From positions 1 to 64,000 of the forward strand of contig JACRPY010000006.1 of the NCBI GenBank assembly GCA_016222945.1: a stretch of 64,000 bases of DNA, read 5' to 3'. The notes below the pieces were generated by a model, which saw only the letters and a list, made by a program, of their open reading frames with translations, was not told the origin of the DNA and ran no database searches. Of the stretch, positions 9,065 through 19,302 are shown piece by piece. The DNA is from Methanobacterium sp. GTDB taxonomy: Archaea > Methanobacteriota > Methanobacteria > Methanobacteriales > Methanobacteriaceae. How positions within the stretch are numbered: the stretch's first letter is position 1; each line of letters begins with the position of its first letter. The translations under genes and the position numbers were made by a program.

Positions 9065-10243
9065 TCATCTTCCTGCAGCGTTTTTATATAAATTTATTAA
9101 CTTTTCTACTTTTATATCATTATCGAATTCTGTATTTATAATTTCAATGGATTTATCCGCGAATTTATTCCTTAAACTTTGATTTTTAACTAAAATTTGT
9201 ACTTTTGAGATTAACTCTATTTCATTTTGGGGAGTTATAATAAATCCATTTTTGTTATTTATAACAATTTCAGGTATTCCTCCAACATTGCTTGCTACAA
9301 TAGGAAGGCCACAGGCCATAGCTTCTATGACTACAAGAGGAGTACCTTCTGTATGTGATGGTAAAACAAAAATATCTGAGGACTGGTAATATTCATGAAT
9401 ATCAGATGGTGATATTTTTCCTGCAAATATAACATGGGTTTCTAAACATAATCGAGATGCTATCTTTTTTAGTTCATTGTTTTTGGGCCCTTCTCCTACT
9501 ATCATAAGTTTTACATTTACATTTTTTTTATTTATTTCATGAAACGAATTCATCAGTTCAAATACACCTTTAAATGTGTCTAAATATCCCACAAACAGAA
9601 TCAATATGTCTTTATCATTAACTCCATAATAATTTCTTATTTTTCTATTTTTTAGGGGAATAAATCTTTTTGTATCAATAGCATTTCTTAAAACTATTAT
9701 TTTATCTTCTTTAATCTCTAATTTTTCCATTTTTTCTGATAGATCCATACTTACTGCAACTGCTTTATTGCAATTATTTAAAGAAAATCTAATCAACCTT
9801 TTAAAAAATGGATTATTTTCAAAATTAGTTATATCCATTCCATGGACTGTAATAAAAACTGGTTTTCTAACAATGTTTGCTACAATAACTCCTATAAGTC
9901 CAGTAGGTACAACAGAATGAGCATGAATAATATCAATATCTAACTTCTTTATTATCCACATCAAATTAAAAAATAGAGAAATGAGATATGTTACCAATCT
10001 GAAATTATCTATTAATCCTTTAAAATGCACAAGAGCTTTAAATTTTTTTGGTTTCATCCATCTAAATCTGTGAACATGAATTCCGTCCATAATTTCCTCG
10101 TAGGGTATTCCAGTATTATGTTGAGTGACTACATGAACTTCAAATCCTTTATTTACGAGCATTTTAGCATCATCAAATATAAATGAACCATAATAATCAC
10201 CTTTATACTTTGGAAACATTGTTGGAACTAAACAAATTTTCAT
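9065..10243 (-). CDS. Family 4 glycosyltransferase
   Basis: 392 residues with the GT-B two-domain layout. The N-terminal domain contains the HAHSVVPTG loop. The C-terminal donor-binding domain contains GYLDTFKGV, PSHTEGTPLVVIEAMACGLPIVASNVGG with the conserved E(x7)E arrangement. Such enzymes transfer sugars from nucleotide donors to lipid-linked or free acceptors on the cytoplasmic side. The start ATG follows AAGGTAATATT. It is the upstream member of a pair with the methyltransferase. It probably extends the lipid-linked oligosaccharide; linkage is unknown. Confidence 0.88.
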   Translation of the reverse strand: MKICLVPTMFPKYKGDYYGSFIFDDAKMLVNKGFEVHVVTQHNTGIPYEEIMDGIHVHRFRWMKPKKFKALVHFKGLIDNFRLVTYLISLFFNLMWIIKKLDIDIIHAHSVVPTGLIGVIVANIVRKPVFITVHGMDITNFENNPFFKRLIRFSLNNCNKAVAVSMDLSEKMEKLEIKEDKIIVLRNAIDTKRFIPLKNRKIRNYYGVNDKDILILFVGYLDTFKGVFELMNSFHEINKKNVNVKLMIVGEGPKNNELKKIASRLCLETHVIFAGKISPSDIHEYYQSSDIFVLPSHTEGTPLVVIEAMACGLPIVASNVGGIPEIVINNKNGFIITPQNEIELISKVQILVKNQSLRNKFADKSIEIINTEFDNDIKVEKLINLYKNAAGR

Positions 10244-10270
10244 AATATTACCTTTTTAAGGATTAAATAT

Positions 10271-11179
10271 TTATTTTTTTAGAAGTATAATAAAGCCAAA
10301 TATGCCTGGAATAACAGTATATAAAATTTGTGAAGTCAATGAAACTAAAATAGCTAAAGTAGGAGATATGTTTATTAAACTAAAAAGGTACATGGTAACG
10401 GCTTCTAAGGAGCCTAATCCATTTATTGTAAATGGAATTAGAACTGCAATATTCATTAATGGAGCTACTGCTAAAATATATATAAAATTTATTTCTGCAG
10501 AAAAAGATAAGCATATCAAATAAAACTGAAAATATAACATTATCCATGCAAATAAAGATATTAATAACACTTTAAGTTTAATTTTATTGGAAACTGTAAA
10601 TGAAGAAGCTAATTTTTTTTCATCTAAATTTACTTTAATAAATAGTGAGAACACTTTATTTAGTAAATTCCATGGTACTATCTTAGGATAAAAAATTATT
10701 AAATATAATAAAGCTGTGACAATAACTGAAAAAATTGAAAGAAAGTAAAGTTTAATTACAAATGCAGTTATACTGCCTAGAATAAATAGAGAAAATAAAG
10801 CCATTATTTTATCTAATATGCTGGAAGACAACATTTCTTCTTTAAAACCATGCCATTTATAACCATAATACGATTTTGCAATGTCTCCAGAGCTCCCTGG
10901 TAAAAAAATATTTAAGGCCATTCCCGCTAAATTTAGATAACATGAGTCTTTAATTGAAATTAACTTTTTATCTTTATTTAGAATTATCATCCATCGCCAT
11001 GCTCTTAAAAGGATTCCAAATGGAATTAAAGCTAAAGCAAATAAAATTAAATAATTAATATTTTTAATACTTTGAAAAAATAATTGGAAATCCACAAATT
11101 TTAGCAGAAAAATTATTATTAATAATGAAATGGCGATTTTAACGATGTTTTTGTTTTTCAAAGCTTTTTTTAGTTTCAT
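10271..11179 (-). CDS. UPF0104 / lysylphosphatidylglycerol synthase-type membrane protein
   Basis: 302 residues and about eight transmembrane helices, with LRAWRW near residue 60, PGSSGDIAKSYYGYK (about 95-108) and PFTINGLGSLEAV near the C-terminus. These mark the UPF0104/AglD-related family, related to the membrane part of MprF and often found with polyprenyl-linked glycan genes. Flippase-like or lipid-glycan roles have been proposed for the family; this copy has no cytoplasmic aminoacyl-transfer domain. Its position directly before the GT4 gene supports a role in handling lipid-linked sugars, by inference. Confidence 0.8.
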   Translation of the reverse strand: MKLKKALKNKNIVKIAISLLIIIFLLKFVDFQLFFQSIKNINYLILFALALIPFGILLRAWRWMIILNKDKKLISIKDSCYLNLAGMALNIFLPGSSGDIAKSYYGYKWHGFKEEMLSSSILDKIMALFSLFILGSITAFVIKLYFLSIFSVIVTALLYLIIFYPKIVPWNLLNKVFSLFIKVNLDEKKLASSFTVSNKIKLKVLLISLFAWIMLYFQFYLICLSFSAEINFIYILAVAPLMNIAVLIPFTINGLGSLEAVTMYLFSLINISPTLAILVSLTSQILYTVIPGIFGFIILLKK

Positions 11180-11211
11180 ATTATCTTTTTTATAATTTAA
11201 TTGCCAGTAAC

Positions 11212-12936
11212 TTAACTTTTAGATTTTTTTTCATATATAATAACGTTTCCAAACTTTTTAATTTGTTGGTATGATGTTAAATTTAAAGATATCCCGTAGG
11301 AAAGGTAATAATAAGCATTATTACTTTCCAAATAGTTGTTAAATGAGATAATATCTTGTTGACTAAAATTATAGTTTTTTAAACCGCCATAGTATGTTTG
11401 ATTATCCTTAAAAAGGGGCATCATTTTAACGTCAGTTTTAAGATACCATCCAAAATATGGCCAGGCATTAGAATAAACTGCCTTATTTTTGTAATTAGGA
11501 TCATAATTCATCAACCATTGACTTGATAAATCTATATTTTCGTCCATTATTTTAAGTTTATAATTCTTATTTTGTATACCTGGTAAATAAGATGCTGTAG
11601 CTGAAAGAATCATAAAAATTAGAATTAGTGAAAGCACGTATGATGTCACATTTATATTTCTAATTTTAAATCCTATTTTGGCGTATATCTCACTCAAGCC
11701 CCATATTAAAAAATATGAAACTGCGGGGGCCATTGTAACGAAGTATCTGTTGTCTTTAATCACGAAAATACTGTGGAATATGAAGAAAGCCATGAACCAG
11801 GCAAAAAATAGCAAATGTAGGTCTATATCTTTTATATTTAAATTTTTTATTAGACTATAAAAAATATAACATATTGCAAAAAATAGGGATTCGCTCACCA
11901 TGTAAAATGCTTTGCCAAATGTTCCAAGAAAAATCAATGTCATAATCATTAATATTAATAATTTAATTCGTGTATTCTTATTTTTAATATTAATTGCATT
12001 AAATATGTTTATTTTAAGCTTTGAATCTCCTTTTAATCTATTTATTGTATAAAGTATGGTACCTAACATAATAATAGATATAATTGCAATGCTTTGAGCA
12101 CCAATATATGCTGGTGTTTTTTCAACAAAGTATAAAAGGTTAGGGTCATATGAAAAGTTTTCTGCAGAGATGGTTGTTGAAGTCAAACCAAAAAAACTGA
12201 GGAATGAATAAAGTGGATTGCCAAATACTTTATAAAAGAATATGAAAACAGGGATCAATAGTAGGAGGGATACACCAATTCCTATTATGGCATCTCTTTT
12301 TTCAACTGTTCTAATGTTAATAAAAATGTAGAGTGCTGCAGGGAATATTAGGAGTGCAGAGGGGTACCGTGTTAAGAAAGCTAGCATCATAAAAGGAAAT
12401 GACAAATAAAAATATTTTGAATTCTTTTTAACAGCTAAAGCCATGAAATAGAATGCCCAGATTGTGAAAGAAACACTTGCAATGTCTGAAAGACCAAACC
12501 CAACAAAAGAAATAACAATTGGAAAAGTTCCATAGATTAAACTGCCTAAAAAGCTCTCCATGTAATTAAAACGGAGATTTAAAAGTAGGAATAATCCAAC
12601 AACTCCAAAAATAAACAATGCACCATCAACAAAAAATATTGTTGAAACTGAAACATAACCTAATCTGAATAAAACAGATGTTAAAAAAGAGATAAGCGGG
12701 GGGCGGGTTAAATCAGAATAACCTATGGGCTGACCTGCAAATACAAGTGCATTTGACAGAAAATCATAAGTGTCCCATATTGGGCCAATATTCATCTGGA
12801 TTTTCATCCGAAAGTAAGTTATTATGCTTATGATTATTACCAAAATGATCATTGAAATCAATGGATACTTATTTCTATTTATAATGTATGTGAATTTCTT
12901 ATATTTATCTTCAAATTCTTTAGAATAGGTTTTCAA
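11212..12936 (-). CDS. GT-C/PMT-like membrane glycosyltransferase, paralogue A
   Basis: 574 residues, about a dozen hydrophobic helices, then an extracytoplasmic C-terminal domain (about 450-574). The first loop reads IGPIWDTYDFLSNA with two acidic residues, as in family 39-like GT-C enzymes, followed by YSDLTRPPL. The start is TTG at 12936, directly after the Shine-Dalgarno GGTGAT; the next in-frame ATG lies well inside. The following gene upstream is a full-length paralogue. Likely uses a polyprenyl-phosphate sugar outside the cell. Acceptor unknown. Confidence 0.75.
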   Translation of the reverse strand: MKTYSKEFEDKYKKFTYIINRNKYPLISMIILVIIISIITYFRMKIQMNIGPIWDTYDFLSNALVFAGQPIGYSDLTRPPLISFLTSVLFRLGYVSVSTIFFVDGALFIFGVVGLFLLLNLRFNYMESFLGSLIYGTFPIVISFVGFGLSDIASVSFTIWAFYFMALAVKKNSKYFYLSFPFMMLAFLTRYPSALLIFPAALYIFINIRTVEKRDAIIGIGVSLLLLIPVFIFFYKVFGNPLYSFLSFFGLTSTTISAENFSYDPNLLYFVEKTPAYIGAQSIAIISIIMLGTILYTINRLKGDSKLKINIFNAINIKNKNTRIKLLILMIMTLIFLGTFGKAFYMVSESLFFAICYIFYSLIKNLNIKDIDLHLLFFAWFMAFFIFHSIFVIKDNRYFVTMAPAVSYFLIWGLSEIYAKIGFKIRNINVTSYVLSLILIFMILSATASYLPGIQNKNYKLKIMDENIDLSSQWLMNYDPNYKNKAVYSNAWPYFGWYLKTDVKMMPLFKDNQTYYGGLKNYNFSQQDIISFNNYLESNNAYYYLSYGISLNLTSYQQIKKFGNVIIYEKKSKS

Positions 12937-13070
12937 ATGATCACCACTATCGGAGTTTATAATAAACTTACAATTCTTTTTATTTTGTGTATATAGTTTT
13001 AATTACTGGCTATTCTAATTATTCCATAAGTTAAATTTTAACAATTCTTACAACAGCATATTAAAATGTT

Positions 13071-14762
13071 TTAAGCTATTCTTCTATATATAATGACTTT
13101 TCCAAACTGTTTAATGGAGTAATAGTGAGTTAAATTAAGCCCCTGTCGGATAGAAAAATAATAATCGGCTTTATTATTATCTAATTCTTTGTTATATTGT
13201 ATATTGTCTTGAGTTGTTATATTAAACTCTTTTACTCCCCCATAATATGTTTGATTATCTTTAAACACAGGCATTGGGTTTACATTAGTTTGTAGATACC
13301 AGCTGAAAGTAGGCCATAGATCTGAGTATATAATTTTATTTTTATAATTTGGGTCGTAATTTATAAACCATTCGCTTGCCAGTGATATTTCTTCATTTAA
13401 AACTTTAGTTTTGTTGTTGGCTTGATTTATACTGGGTAAAAAAGATGTAGTAGATAAAATTATGGTTATTGTTAAAACTATGGCGATTATTGGAAACGTT
13501 AAATTATTTTTTTTAATTTTTAAGGGTAATATGTTTGAAAGTTCACTCAAGCCCAATATTAAAAAATATGAAACCGAAGGGGCCATTACAACAAAATATC
13601 TATTATCCTTAATTGCAAAAACACTGTGGAATATAAAAAATGCCATAAACCAGGCAAAAAATAGCAAATGCATATCTAAATTTTTTATATTAAAGTTTTT
13701 AGATAAATTATATAATAAATAGCTCAAAATAAAGAACAAAATTTCACTAAACATATATGCTGTCTGATCGAAACTAAATATAAAAACAAATAACAGAACT
13801 ATAAATAGTGTTAATTTTAATTTAGTGCCCATATTTCCTACATTAAATTCATTAGGCAACATTTTTTTGTTTTTAGATTTTTTTAATAATTTAAAAGCCC
13901 CATAGGTAAAAAAACAAAATCCAATGATTAATATAATAAAAAAATATTCAAATCCGATGAATAAAGGAAATTTTTCAATGAAAAAGAACAAATTGGGGTT
14001 GTATGCGGCACTTTCTGTCAAACGAGGGGTAGAAGTTGTAACAAAATTTGATGTAAATGGATATAATATATTGCTAAATTTTTGATAGAAAAAAATAAAC
14101 ACAGGAATGATGAGTAATAGTGATACAAGCATCCCAGTTAAAATATTTTTGATATTTTTGATTTCAGCTCTATTTATCAAGATATAAAGGAAAATAGGAA
14201 AGATTATAAGTGCATTGTTGTATCTGGTTAAAAAAGCTAGCATAGCTACGGGAAATACGAGATAAAAATATTTTGAATCTTTTTTAACGGCTAAAACCAG
14301 GAAATAAAATGTCCAAATGGTGAAAGAAACGCTTGCAAGGTCTGAAAATCCTGCACCCATAATTACAAGGACAATAGGAAAAGTAGCATATAGTAAAGCA
14401 CCTAAAATACTTTCTAATTCATTAAAACGTAATTTTAAAAGATAATATAGTCCAATAACTCCGAAAAGATATAGTAATCCGTCCAGAATGAAAATTACAT
14501 TTGTAGATACATAACCAGTCATAAATATAATGGAAATCAGAAATGAAAAAAATGGTGGTCTTGTTAAATCGGAATAGCCCATACCTTGCCCTGCAAAAAC
14601 CAGCGCATTAGAAAGAAAGTCGCAGCTATCTGAAAATGGCCCGATATCGAGCTGAACCAACACACGGTAATATGCAATAATGCTTATAATTAGTATTAGG
14701 CTGGCTAATACTATATGGTCAGAATATTTACTGATTATTGTTAATTTAGATGAATTAAACAT
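13071..14762 (-). CDS. GT-C/PMT-like membrane glycosyltransferase, paralogue B
   Basis: About 563 residues and collinear with paralogue A: IGPFSDSCDFLSNA in the first loop, YSDLTRPP, NALIIFPIFLYI in the middle, FAIKDNRYF, and the DNQTYYGG segment near the end. A TTG at 14774 could start translation, but GAGGGTTAAA sits correctly before the ATG at 14762, which I choose. A 134-bp gap separates it from paralogue A, long enough for a separate promoter. Conserved length and motifs indicate both copies are functional duplicates rather than decay products. Confidence 0.75.
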   Translation of the reverse strand: MFNSSKLTIISKYSDHIVLASLILIISIIAYYRVLVQLDIGPFSDSCDFLSNALVFAGQGMGYSDLTRPPFFSFLISIIFMTGYVSTNVIFILDGLLYLFGVIGLYYLLKLRFNELESILGALLYATFPIVLVIMGAGFSDLASVSFTIWTFYFLVLAVKKDSKYFYLVFPVAMLAFLTRYNNALIIFPIFLYILINRAEIKNIKNILTGMLVSLLLIIPVFIFFYQKFSNILYPFTSNFVTTSTPRLTESAAYNPNLFFFIEKFPLFIGFEYFFIILIIGFCFFTYGAFKLLKKSKNKKMLPNEFNVGNMGTKLKLTLFIVLLFVFIFSFDQTAYMFSEILFFILSYLLYNLSKNFNIKNLDMHLLFFAWFMAFFIFHSVFAIKDNRYFVVMAPSVSYFLILGLSELSNILPLKIKKNNLTFPIIAIVLTITIILSTTSFLPSINQANNKTKVLNEEISLASEWFINYDPNYKNKIIYSDLWPTFSWYLQTNVNPMPVFKDNQTYYGGVKEFNITTQDNIQYNKELDNNKADYYFSIRQGLNLTHYYSIKQFGKVIIYRRIA

Positions 14763-14802
14763 TTTAACCCTCAATATGAATATAAATTTCCTGTTGAATA
14801 TA

Positions 14803-16380
14803 TTAAGTGGTTATAGAATAAATTTTTAGACCTTTTATAGTCCCATTGGTCATTTCTTTATAAAATTTAGATAAATAAAAATTTTCGTTTGATTCGCCCC
14901 AAACCATGTAATAATTGATATTATTCTCTTCAATTTCAGTTTTTAATTTTGTATAATCATCCGTTTTTTTAGTCATTCCAAAATATTTAGTACCAGTATA
15001 AAATGCTATGCTATTGGATATTACCCAATTTTTATTAGATGCTAAATTACCATGTAAATTATTATCTTTTTTTAAGTTCACACTTAAATCATATATTTTT
15101 TCTCCGGCATTTAAATCTTGGATTAAGCCACTAATTGGCGTTATTATGAATGAAAGGATTAAAAATACTATTAAAATATTTTTTTGAGTTTTATTTAGAA
15201 AATTCATTTTAAACAGCAGGCTAAGTACATAACCTCCTGTAATTAATAATAAAATATCAATTAACCATAAATATCGTGTTTCAACAAAAATTAAGCTATA
15301 TCCTCCAGAATATAATAATATGGTGGTTAATAAATAAATTATTTTGTTTTTGTCTAGAGTATTAGAACCTGATTTGAAAAGCAGTATAATTGCAGTAATT
15401 ATAATTATAATTGAAAATATAGAAAATAATTCGAATATATTAATGATTTTAAGTATATTATCTAAAATAATTTTCATTTGAAACTTTAAATAATCCCATG
15501 ATTCAAAAGGACTCCATGATTCCATTTTAAAGTAAGAAGGATCTTCCCATGAGCTAACTGCAGATTCATTTGGGGGTTTAACAAGGCCCATGTAGTAATC
15601 ATAATGGCCATTTGACTCTGGACCTACAAAATTATAATTATATTCTCCTGCGGTTCCAATTGTTAGTTTATCATATTTATCACTAATTAAACCAATCCAC
15701 AATCCGCTTACTGTAAAAAATATTAGCAAACCTAAAAAAAGATTTTTAAGTATGGTAGCATGTTTTTTTTTATTTTCACTTTGAAAATAAAAAAATAGAT
15801 TAAATATAATAAAATGGGTTAAAAAGAAAGCTAAAGCGTAACTCTTACTTAAATAAGATAATGCTCCACTTAATCCGCATAAAATTCCCATTAATAGGTT
15901 ATTACAGTAGTTAGGGCTAAATATGAAATATAGGTAATATACAATTGTGCATGTAATTAATAAATCAGGAGTAGTTATAAAAAATGAAAAATATAAGATT
16001 GTTGGGATTAGAGAGAATACTATTGCAGTTTTAATTGTTTTTTCTATTTCAAAATTGTTTATTAGTAATCTTATTCCAATTATAGTAAAAAATCCGGTGA
16101 TCAAAGAGAGTATTTTCATTAAATAAACTGAAGATTGGGGACTTGAACTAAATTGTAATAATGGAATCAAAAGCCATGATAAAAGGGGACCCCAGTATCC
16201 ATTAATTGCATTTATAAAGTCTCCATTAATATATTTTTGAGCAATAGTTATATAAGAAATACCATCAGAATTCAAAATATATTGACAACTGTTTATTAAA
16301 AGTAACCCAAAAAACAAATAAAAAATTAGAACAAAGAGTATATCACTATTATTTTTTAGTTTAAAGTTAATTATAGTCAT
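14803..16380 (-). CDS. Polytopic GT-C-type membrane protein
   Basis: 525 residues, many hydrophobic helices and a short C-terminal soluble part. The first loop has LNSDGISYITIAQKY, the D in a position matching other GT-C proteins, followed by GYWGPLLSWL, typical of ArnT/PMT-like proteins. It is much more divergent from the two paralogues downstream than those are from each other. The start ATG follows a GTGAT sequence. A role in surface glycan assembly is inferred from context only. Confidence 0.65.
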   Translation of the reverse strand: MTIINFKLKNNSDILFVLIFYLFFGLLLINSCQYILNSDGISYITIAQKYINGDFINAINGYWGPLLSWLLIPLLQFSSSPQSSVYLMKILSLITGFFTIIGIRLLINNFEIEKTIKTAIVFSLIPTILYFSFFITTPDLLITCTIVYYLYFIFSPNYCNNLLMGILCGLSGALSYLSKSYALAFFLTHFIIFNLFFYFQSENKKKHATILKNLFLGLLIFFTVSGLWIGLISDKYDKLTIGTAGEYNYNFVGPESNGHYDYYMGLVKPPNESAVSSWEDPSYFKMESWSPFESWDYLKFQMKIILDNILKIINIFELFSIFSIIIIITAIILLFKSGSNTLDKNKIIYLLTTILLYSGGYSLIFVETRYLWLIDILLLITGGYVLSLLFKMNFLNKTQKNILIVFLILSFIITPISGLIQDLNAGEKIYDLSVNLKKDNNLHGNLASNKNWVISNSIAFYTGTKYFGMTKKTDDYTKLKTEIEENNINYYMVWGESNENFYLSKFYKEMTNGTIKGLKIYSITT

Positions 16381-16411
16381 TATATCACAGAACTTGTATT
16401 AAAGTTAATTT

Positions 16412-16942
16412 TTATTTATTAAAATAAATCCTCTCATTCATCCTTGGGATCATGGCCATTAAAACGCACTGCTCTGTATTTCCTGTTCGATCAAGCATTC
16501 CTTTTGAAAGATAACTAACAGCACCTGTTTTTTGCCCCAGTCTATCTACACCAGTTACTTTATCCATCACATCTCCCACTTCAACACCCTTTAAAACCTC
16601 TTCAATTACGTCAGGAGGATATTCAAAACCAGCACTTACTCCTAAAGTAATTTTTTCTCCATCAAATATAGCACACCACTGTAAATCAATGTAACCTGTT
16701 ATTGAATTTGGTGTTTCCATTAAACCAGATTCAATACCTATACTCAAGTTAAAATCATCAGAGTATGCATTTTTTGCACGGTTTATAGCTCCTTGGATGG
16801 TTTCTTCCTTTCCAAATGGTTGATGGGGCACTTGGGAGTCTGCATCGACTGATACAATGTTTACTTTGCCATAAATTTTATTTAAAATATTTTTAGTAGC
16901 ATTGGCTTTTACTGGGTTTTTAGATCCTACAACAACATTCAT
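16412..16942 (-). CDS. DUF84-family inosine/xanthosine triphosphatase
   Basis: 176 residues, full length for the family. The start MNVVVGSKNPVKANAT is the nucleotide-binding signature, and SIGIESGLME is the conserved central block. Members hydrolyse non-canonical ITP/XTP and so clean the nucleotide pool. It follows coaD with a 27-bp gap on the same strand, suggesting co-transcription with a second nucleotide-handling enzyme. Assignment to the family is secure; substrate range is by homology. Confidence 0.85.
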   Translation of the reverse strand: MNVVVGSKNPVKANATKNILNKIYGKVNIVSVDADSQVPHQPFGKEETIQGAINRAKNAYSDDFNLSIGIESGLMETPNSITGYIDLQWCAIFDGEKITLGVSAGFEYPPDVIEEVLKGVEVGDVMDKVTGVDRLGQKTGAVSYLSKGMLDRTGNTEQCVLMAMIPRMNERIYFNK

Positions 16943-16969
16943 GCTATCAACTTCTAAAAACTGAATTGA

Positions 16970-17422
16970 TTATTTCAGTACTTTACCGTCTCTGTCTATT
17001 TCTCCTTTCCTTATTCGTGTTGATGAAATTGGTTTTCCATCATCTGCAAGTACCCAGTCAATAATGAAAATTTCAAGGGGTTTCATTCCTTTTTCAACCC
17101 GTATTTCATTAATTTTATCTGCTGTGGGCTTGGTTTCGCGGCTCACGACAATTGCATCAATAGAATGGTCATAAATTGTTGGTCCGTAAGGTTCTTCTAA
17201 TTTTGCAACAGTATATTGTGATTTGAATTTCTTTAAAAATTGTTCCAGGCCAGACATTCTCATTGAACAAGGGTCAATAAGGCCTTTTTCTCCTCCAAAT
17301 TCATCAGAAGTAACGCCTATTAGTACATTATTGCCAATGCTAAATGCTTTAGTTATTAATTTTTCATGGCCTTTGTGAAATCTATCGAATGTCCCGCCAA
17401 CAGCTACTTTATCAAATTTCAT
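16970..17422 (-). CDS. coaD: Archaeal phosphopantetheine adenylyltransferase
   Basis: 150 residues of the nucleotidyltransferase superfamily: VGGTFDRFHKGHEKLI at the N-terminus with HxGH-like KGH, and ISSTRIRKGEID at the C-terminus. The archaeal CoaD type joins ATP and 4'-phosphopantetheine to make dephospho-CoA. It starts at ATG with AGG upstream. Divergent from a radical SAM gene and followed by DUF84. The family is distinct from bacterial CoaD but the reaction is the same. Confidence 0.88.
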   Translation of the reverse strand: MKFDKVAVGGTFDRFHKGHEKLITKAFSIGNNVLIGVTSDEFGGEKGLIDPCSMRMSGLEQFLKKFKSQYTVAKLEEPYGPTIYDHSIDAIVVSRETKPTADKINEIRVEKGMKPLEIFIIDWVLADDGKPISSTRIRKGEIDRDGKVLK

Positions 17423-17530
17423 TTATTTAACCTGTTAATTCGTATAATTGTTATAATCATTTATTAAAAATGATTTTTTCAAAAATTATTTTAGATATTG
17501 TTATTTATGCTTTAAATTAAATTATACATT

Positions 17531-19093
17531 ATGCTAACTGAGCAAAATGTAGTGATAAAAAATCCAAGAAAAGTGGATTTAAGGTTTGCATCCTGTTATC
17601 CTAACCTTTATAAAGCAGCAATGTCCTCACTTGGTTTTCATATTATATATGATTTCCTAAATTCAAGGGAAGATATATACTGTGAAAGAGTGGTTTATCC
17701 CTATATTGAAAGCTTAGAATCAAATACAAAGCTCTCTGAATTTGATATTGTCAGTTTTTCCCTTCAATATGAACAGGATTATTTTAATGTGCTTAAAATG
17801 TTAGATAAATCTGGAATTAATATTCAAAAAGATAATAGAAATGCTGATGATCCGTTTATAATTGCTGGTGGGCCTTGTGCAAGCTCAAACCCATTACCTA
17901 TGAGCAAATTCATCGATCTTTTTGTTATTGGAGAGGCTGAAGCAGTTCTGGACGAAGTAATAGATAAATATATGGAACTTGACAATCCTAAAAAAGAAAT
18001 AGACGCGTTTTTGGATATAGATGGAGTTTATGTGCCGGATAATCCTGCAAAAATGGTTATTGTTAATGATATGGACAATGCATGCCATCCGATAAGGCAA
18101 ATTGTCCCAAAAACCGATGATAAAAGATTTGTTCCTGCATTTAAGGATGCATTTCTCCTGGGAGTTTCGCGGGGATGCACAAGGGGTTGTAGATTTTGCA
18201 TGGCAGGATGTATTTATAGACCTCGAAGGGAAACACCCCTTAAAAAATTGTTTAAAGTTGCAGAAAAAGGTATAAAAGCTACAGGATTTGAAAAAGTCGC
18301 ACTTATTGGTGCTGATGTTTCAGGGTATTCAAAAATAGAAGAACTATGTGAAGGCTTGCTTGAGAGGGGATTTAAAATTACAAGTCCTTCCATGAGAATA
18401 GAATCAATAACAGAGAATTTGCTGGATATTTTGCATGGAAGCGGGCTTAAAACTATAACCATAGCTCCAGAATCAACTTGGAAACTTAGAACAGTTCTAA
18501 ATAAACCTATAACTGATTCAGACATTTATAAAGTCATGGAAATGGCATTTAAAAGAAATATGAATGTAAAACTCTATTTTTTAGTGGGTTTACCAACAGA
18601 AACCACTGAAGATGTTTACAAAATTGTTGAATATATAAAAAATTTGAATAAAATGACCAAAAAGAAAAATGCGATTAGAATCAGCGTAAATTCATTTATT
18701 CCCAAGCCCCATACTCCATTTCAATGGGAAAAATTTGATTTTGATGATTTAAATGTGAAATATGATTATTTAAATCAGAATTTAAAAAATATTAATTTAA
18801 AGATTGAGGATTTAAAAGGAGCCCACATACAGCATGTATTATCTGTTGGGGATGTTGAAATAGGTGATTTAATTGAAAAAACTTACAAAAAGAAATTTAA
18901 ATTTGGGGAATGGAAAAATATTAAAATTAAACGGGATTTAAATGATTATTTGCCTTGGAAAAATATAGATGTTGGTGTTGGTTCGAAATTTTTAAAGAAT
19001 GAATATCAAAAGGCGTTAAAGGGAGATATAACTCCATGGTGTGAAACTTTTGGATGTTATGAATGTGGAGCATGTGATAAACTTAATTCATAA
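17531..19093 (+). CDS. B12-binding-type radical SAM protein
   Basis: 520 residues. The radical SAM cluster motif CTRGCRFC uses C216, C220 and C223. The region before it (about 15-210) resembles the B12-binding-like domain seen in COG1032-type proteins, and GGP (113-115) is the usual glycine-rich turn. More cysteines lie at the extreme C-terminus (CETFGCYECGACDK), possibly binding an extra Fe-S cluster. There is no Shine-Dalgarno, and TTATTTATG lies about 26 bp upstream, so the message may be leaderless. Substrate unknown. Confidence 0.8.
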   Translation: MLTEQNVVIKNPRKVDLRFASCYPNLYKAAMSSLGFHIIYDFLNSREDIYCERVVYPYIESLESNTKLSEFDIVSFSLQYEQDYFNVLKMLDKSGINIQKDNRNADDPFIIAGGPCASSNPLPMSKFIDLFVIGEAEAVLDEVIDKYMELDNPKKEIDAFLDIDGVYVPDNPAKMVIVNDMDNACHPIRQIVPKTDDKRFVPAFKDAFLLGVSRGCTRGCRFCMAGCIYRPRRETPLKKLFKVAEKGIKATGFEKVALIGADVSGYSKIEELCEGLLERGFKITSPSMRIESITENLLDILHGSGLKTITIAPESTWKLRTVLNKPITDSDIYKVMEMAFKRNMNVKLYFLVGLPTETTEDVYKIVEYIKNLNKMTKKKNAIRISVNSFIPKPHTPFQWEKFDFDDLNVKYDYLNQNLKNINLKIEDLKGAHIQHVLSVGDVEIGDLIEKTYKKKFKFGEWKNIKIKRDLNDYLPWKNIDVGVGSKFLKNEYQKALKGDITPWCETFGCYECGACDKLNS

Positions 19094-19302
19094 TCTGGAA
19101 ATCTCTTAATTTTAGTTTTAAATCCATAAAATTATTTTTTTATATTTATCCCTTAAATTTATAAAATTCAAAGATAAAAACAGATATGATACAAACTACA
19201 AGTGTACATAAAACTATATTTGAAATATAAAAACAGATAAAAATGGCCCTATTTTTAAATATAGTTCATTAGATGGTTTAAAGTAAAAGAGTGGTAATAA
19301 TA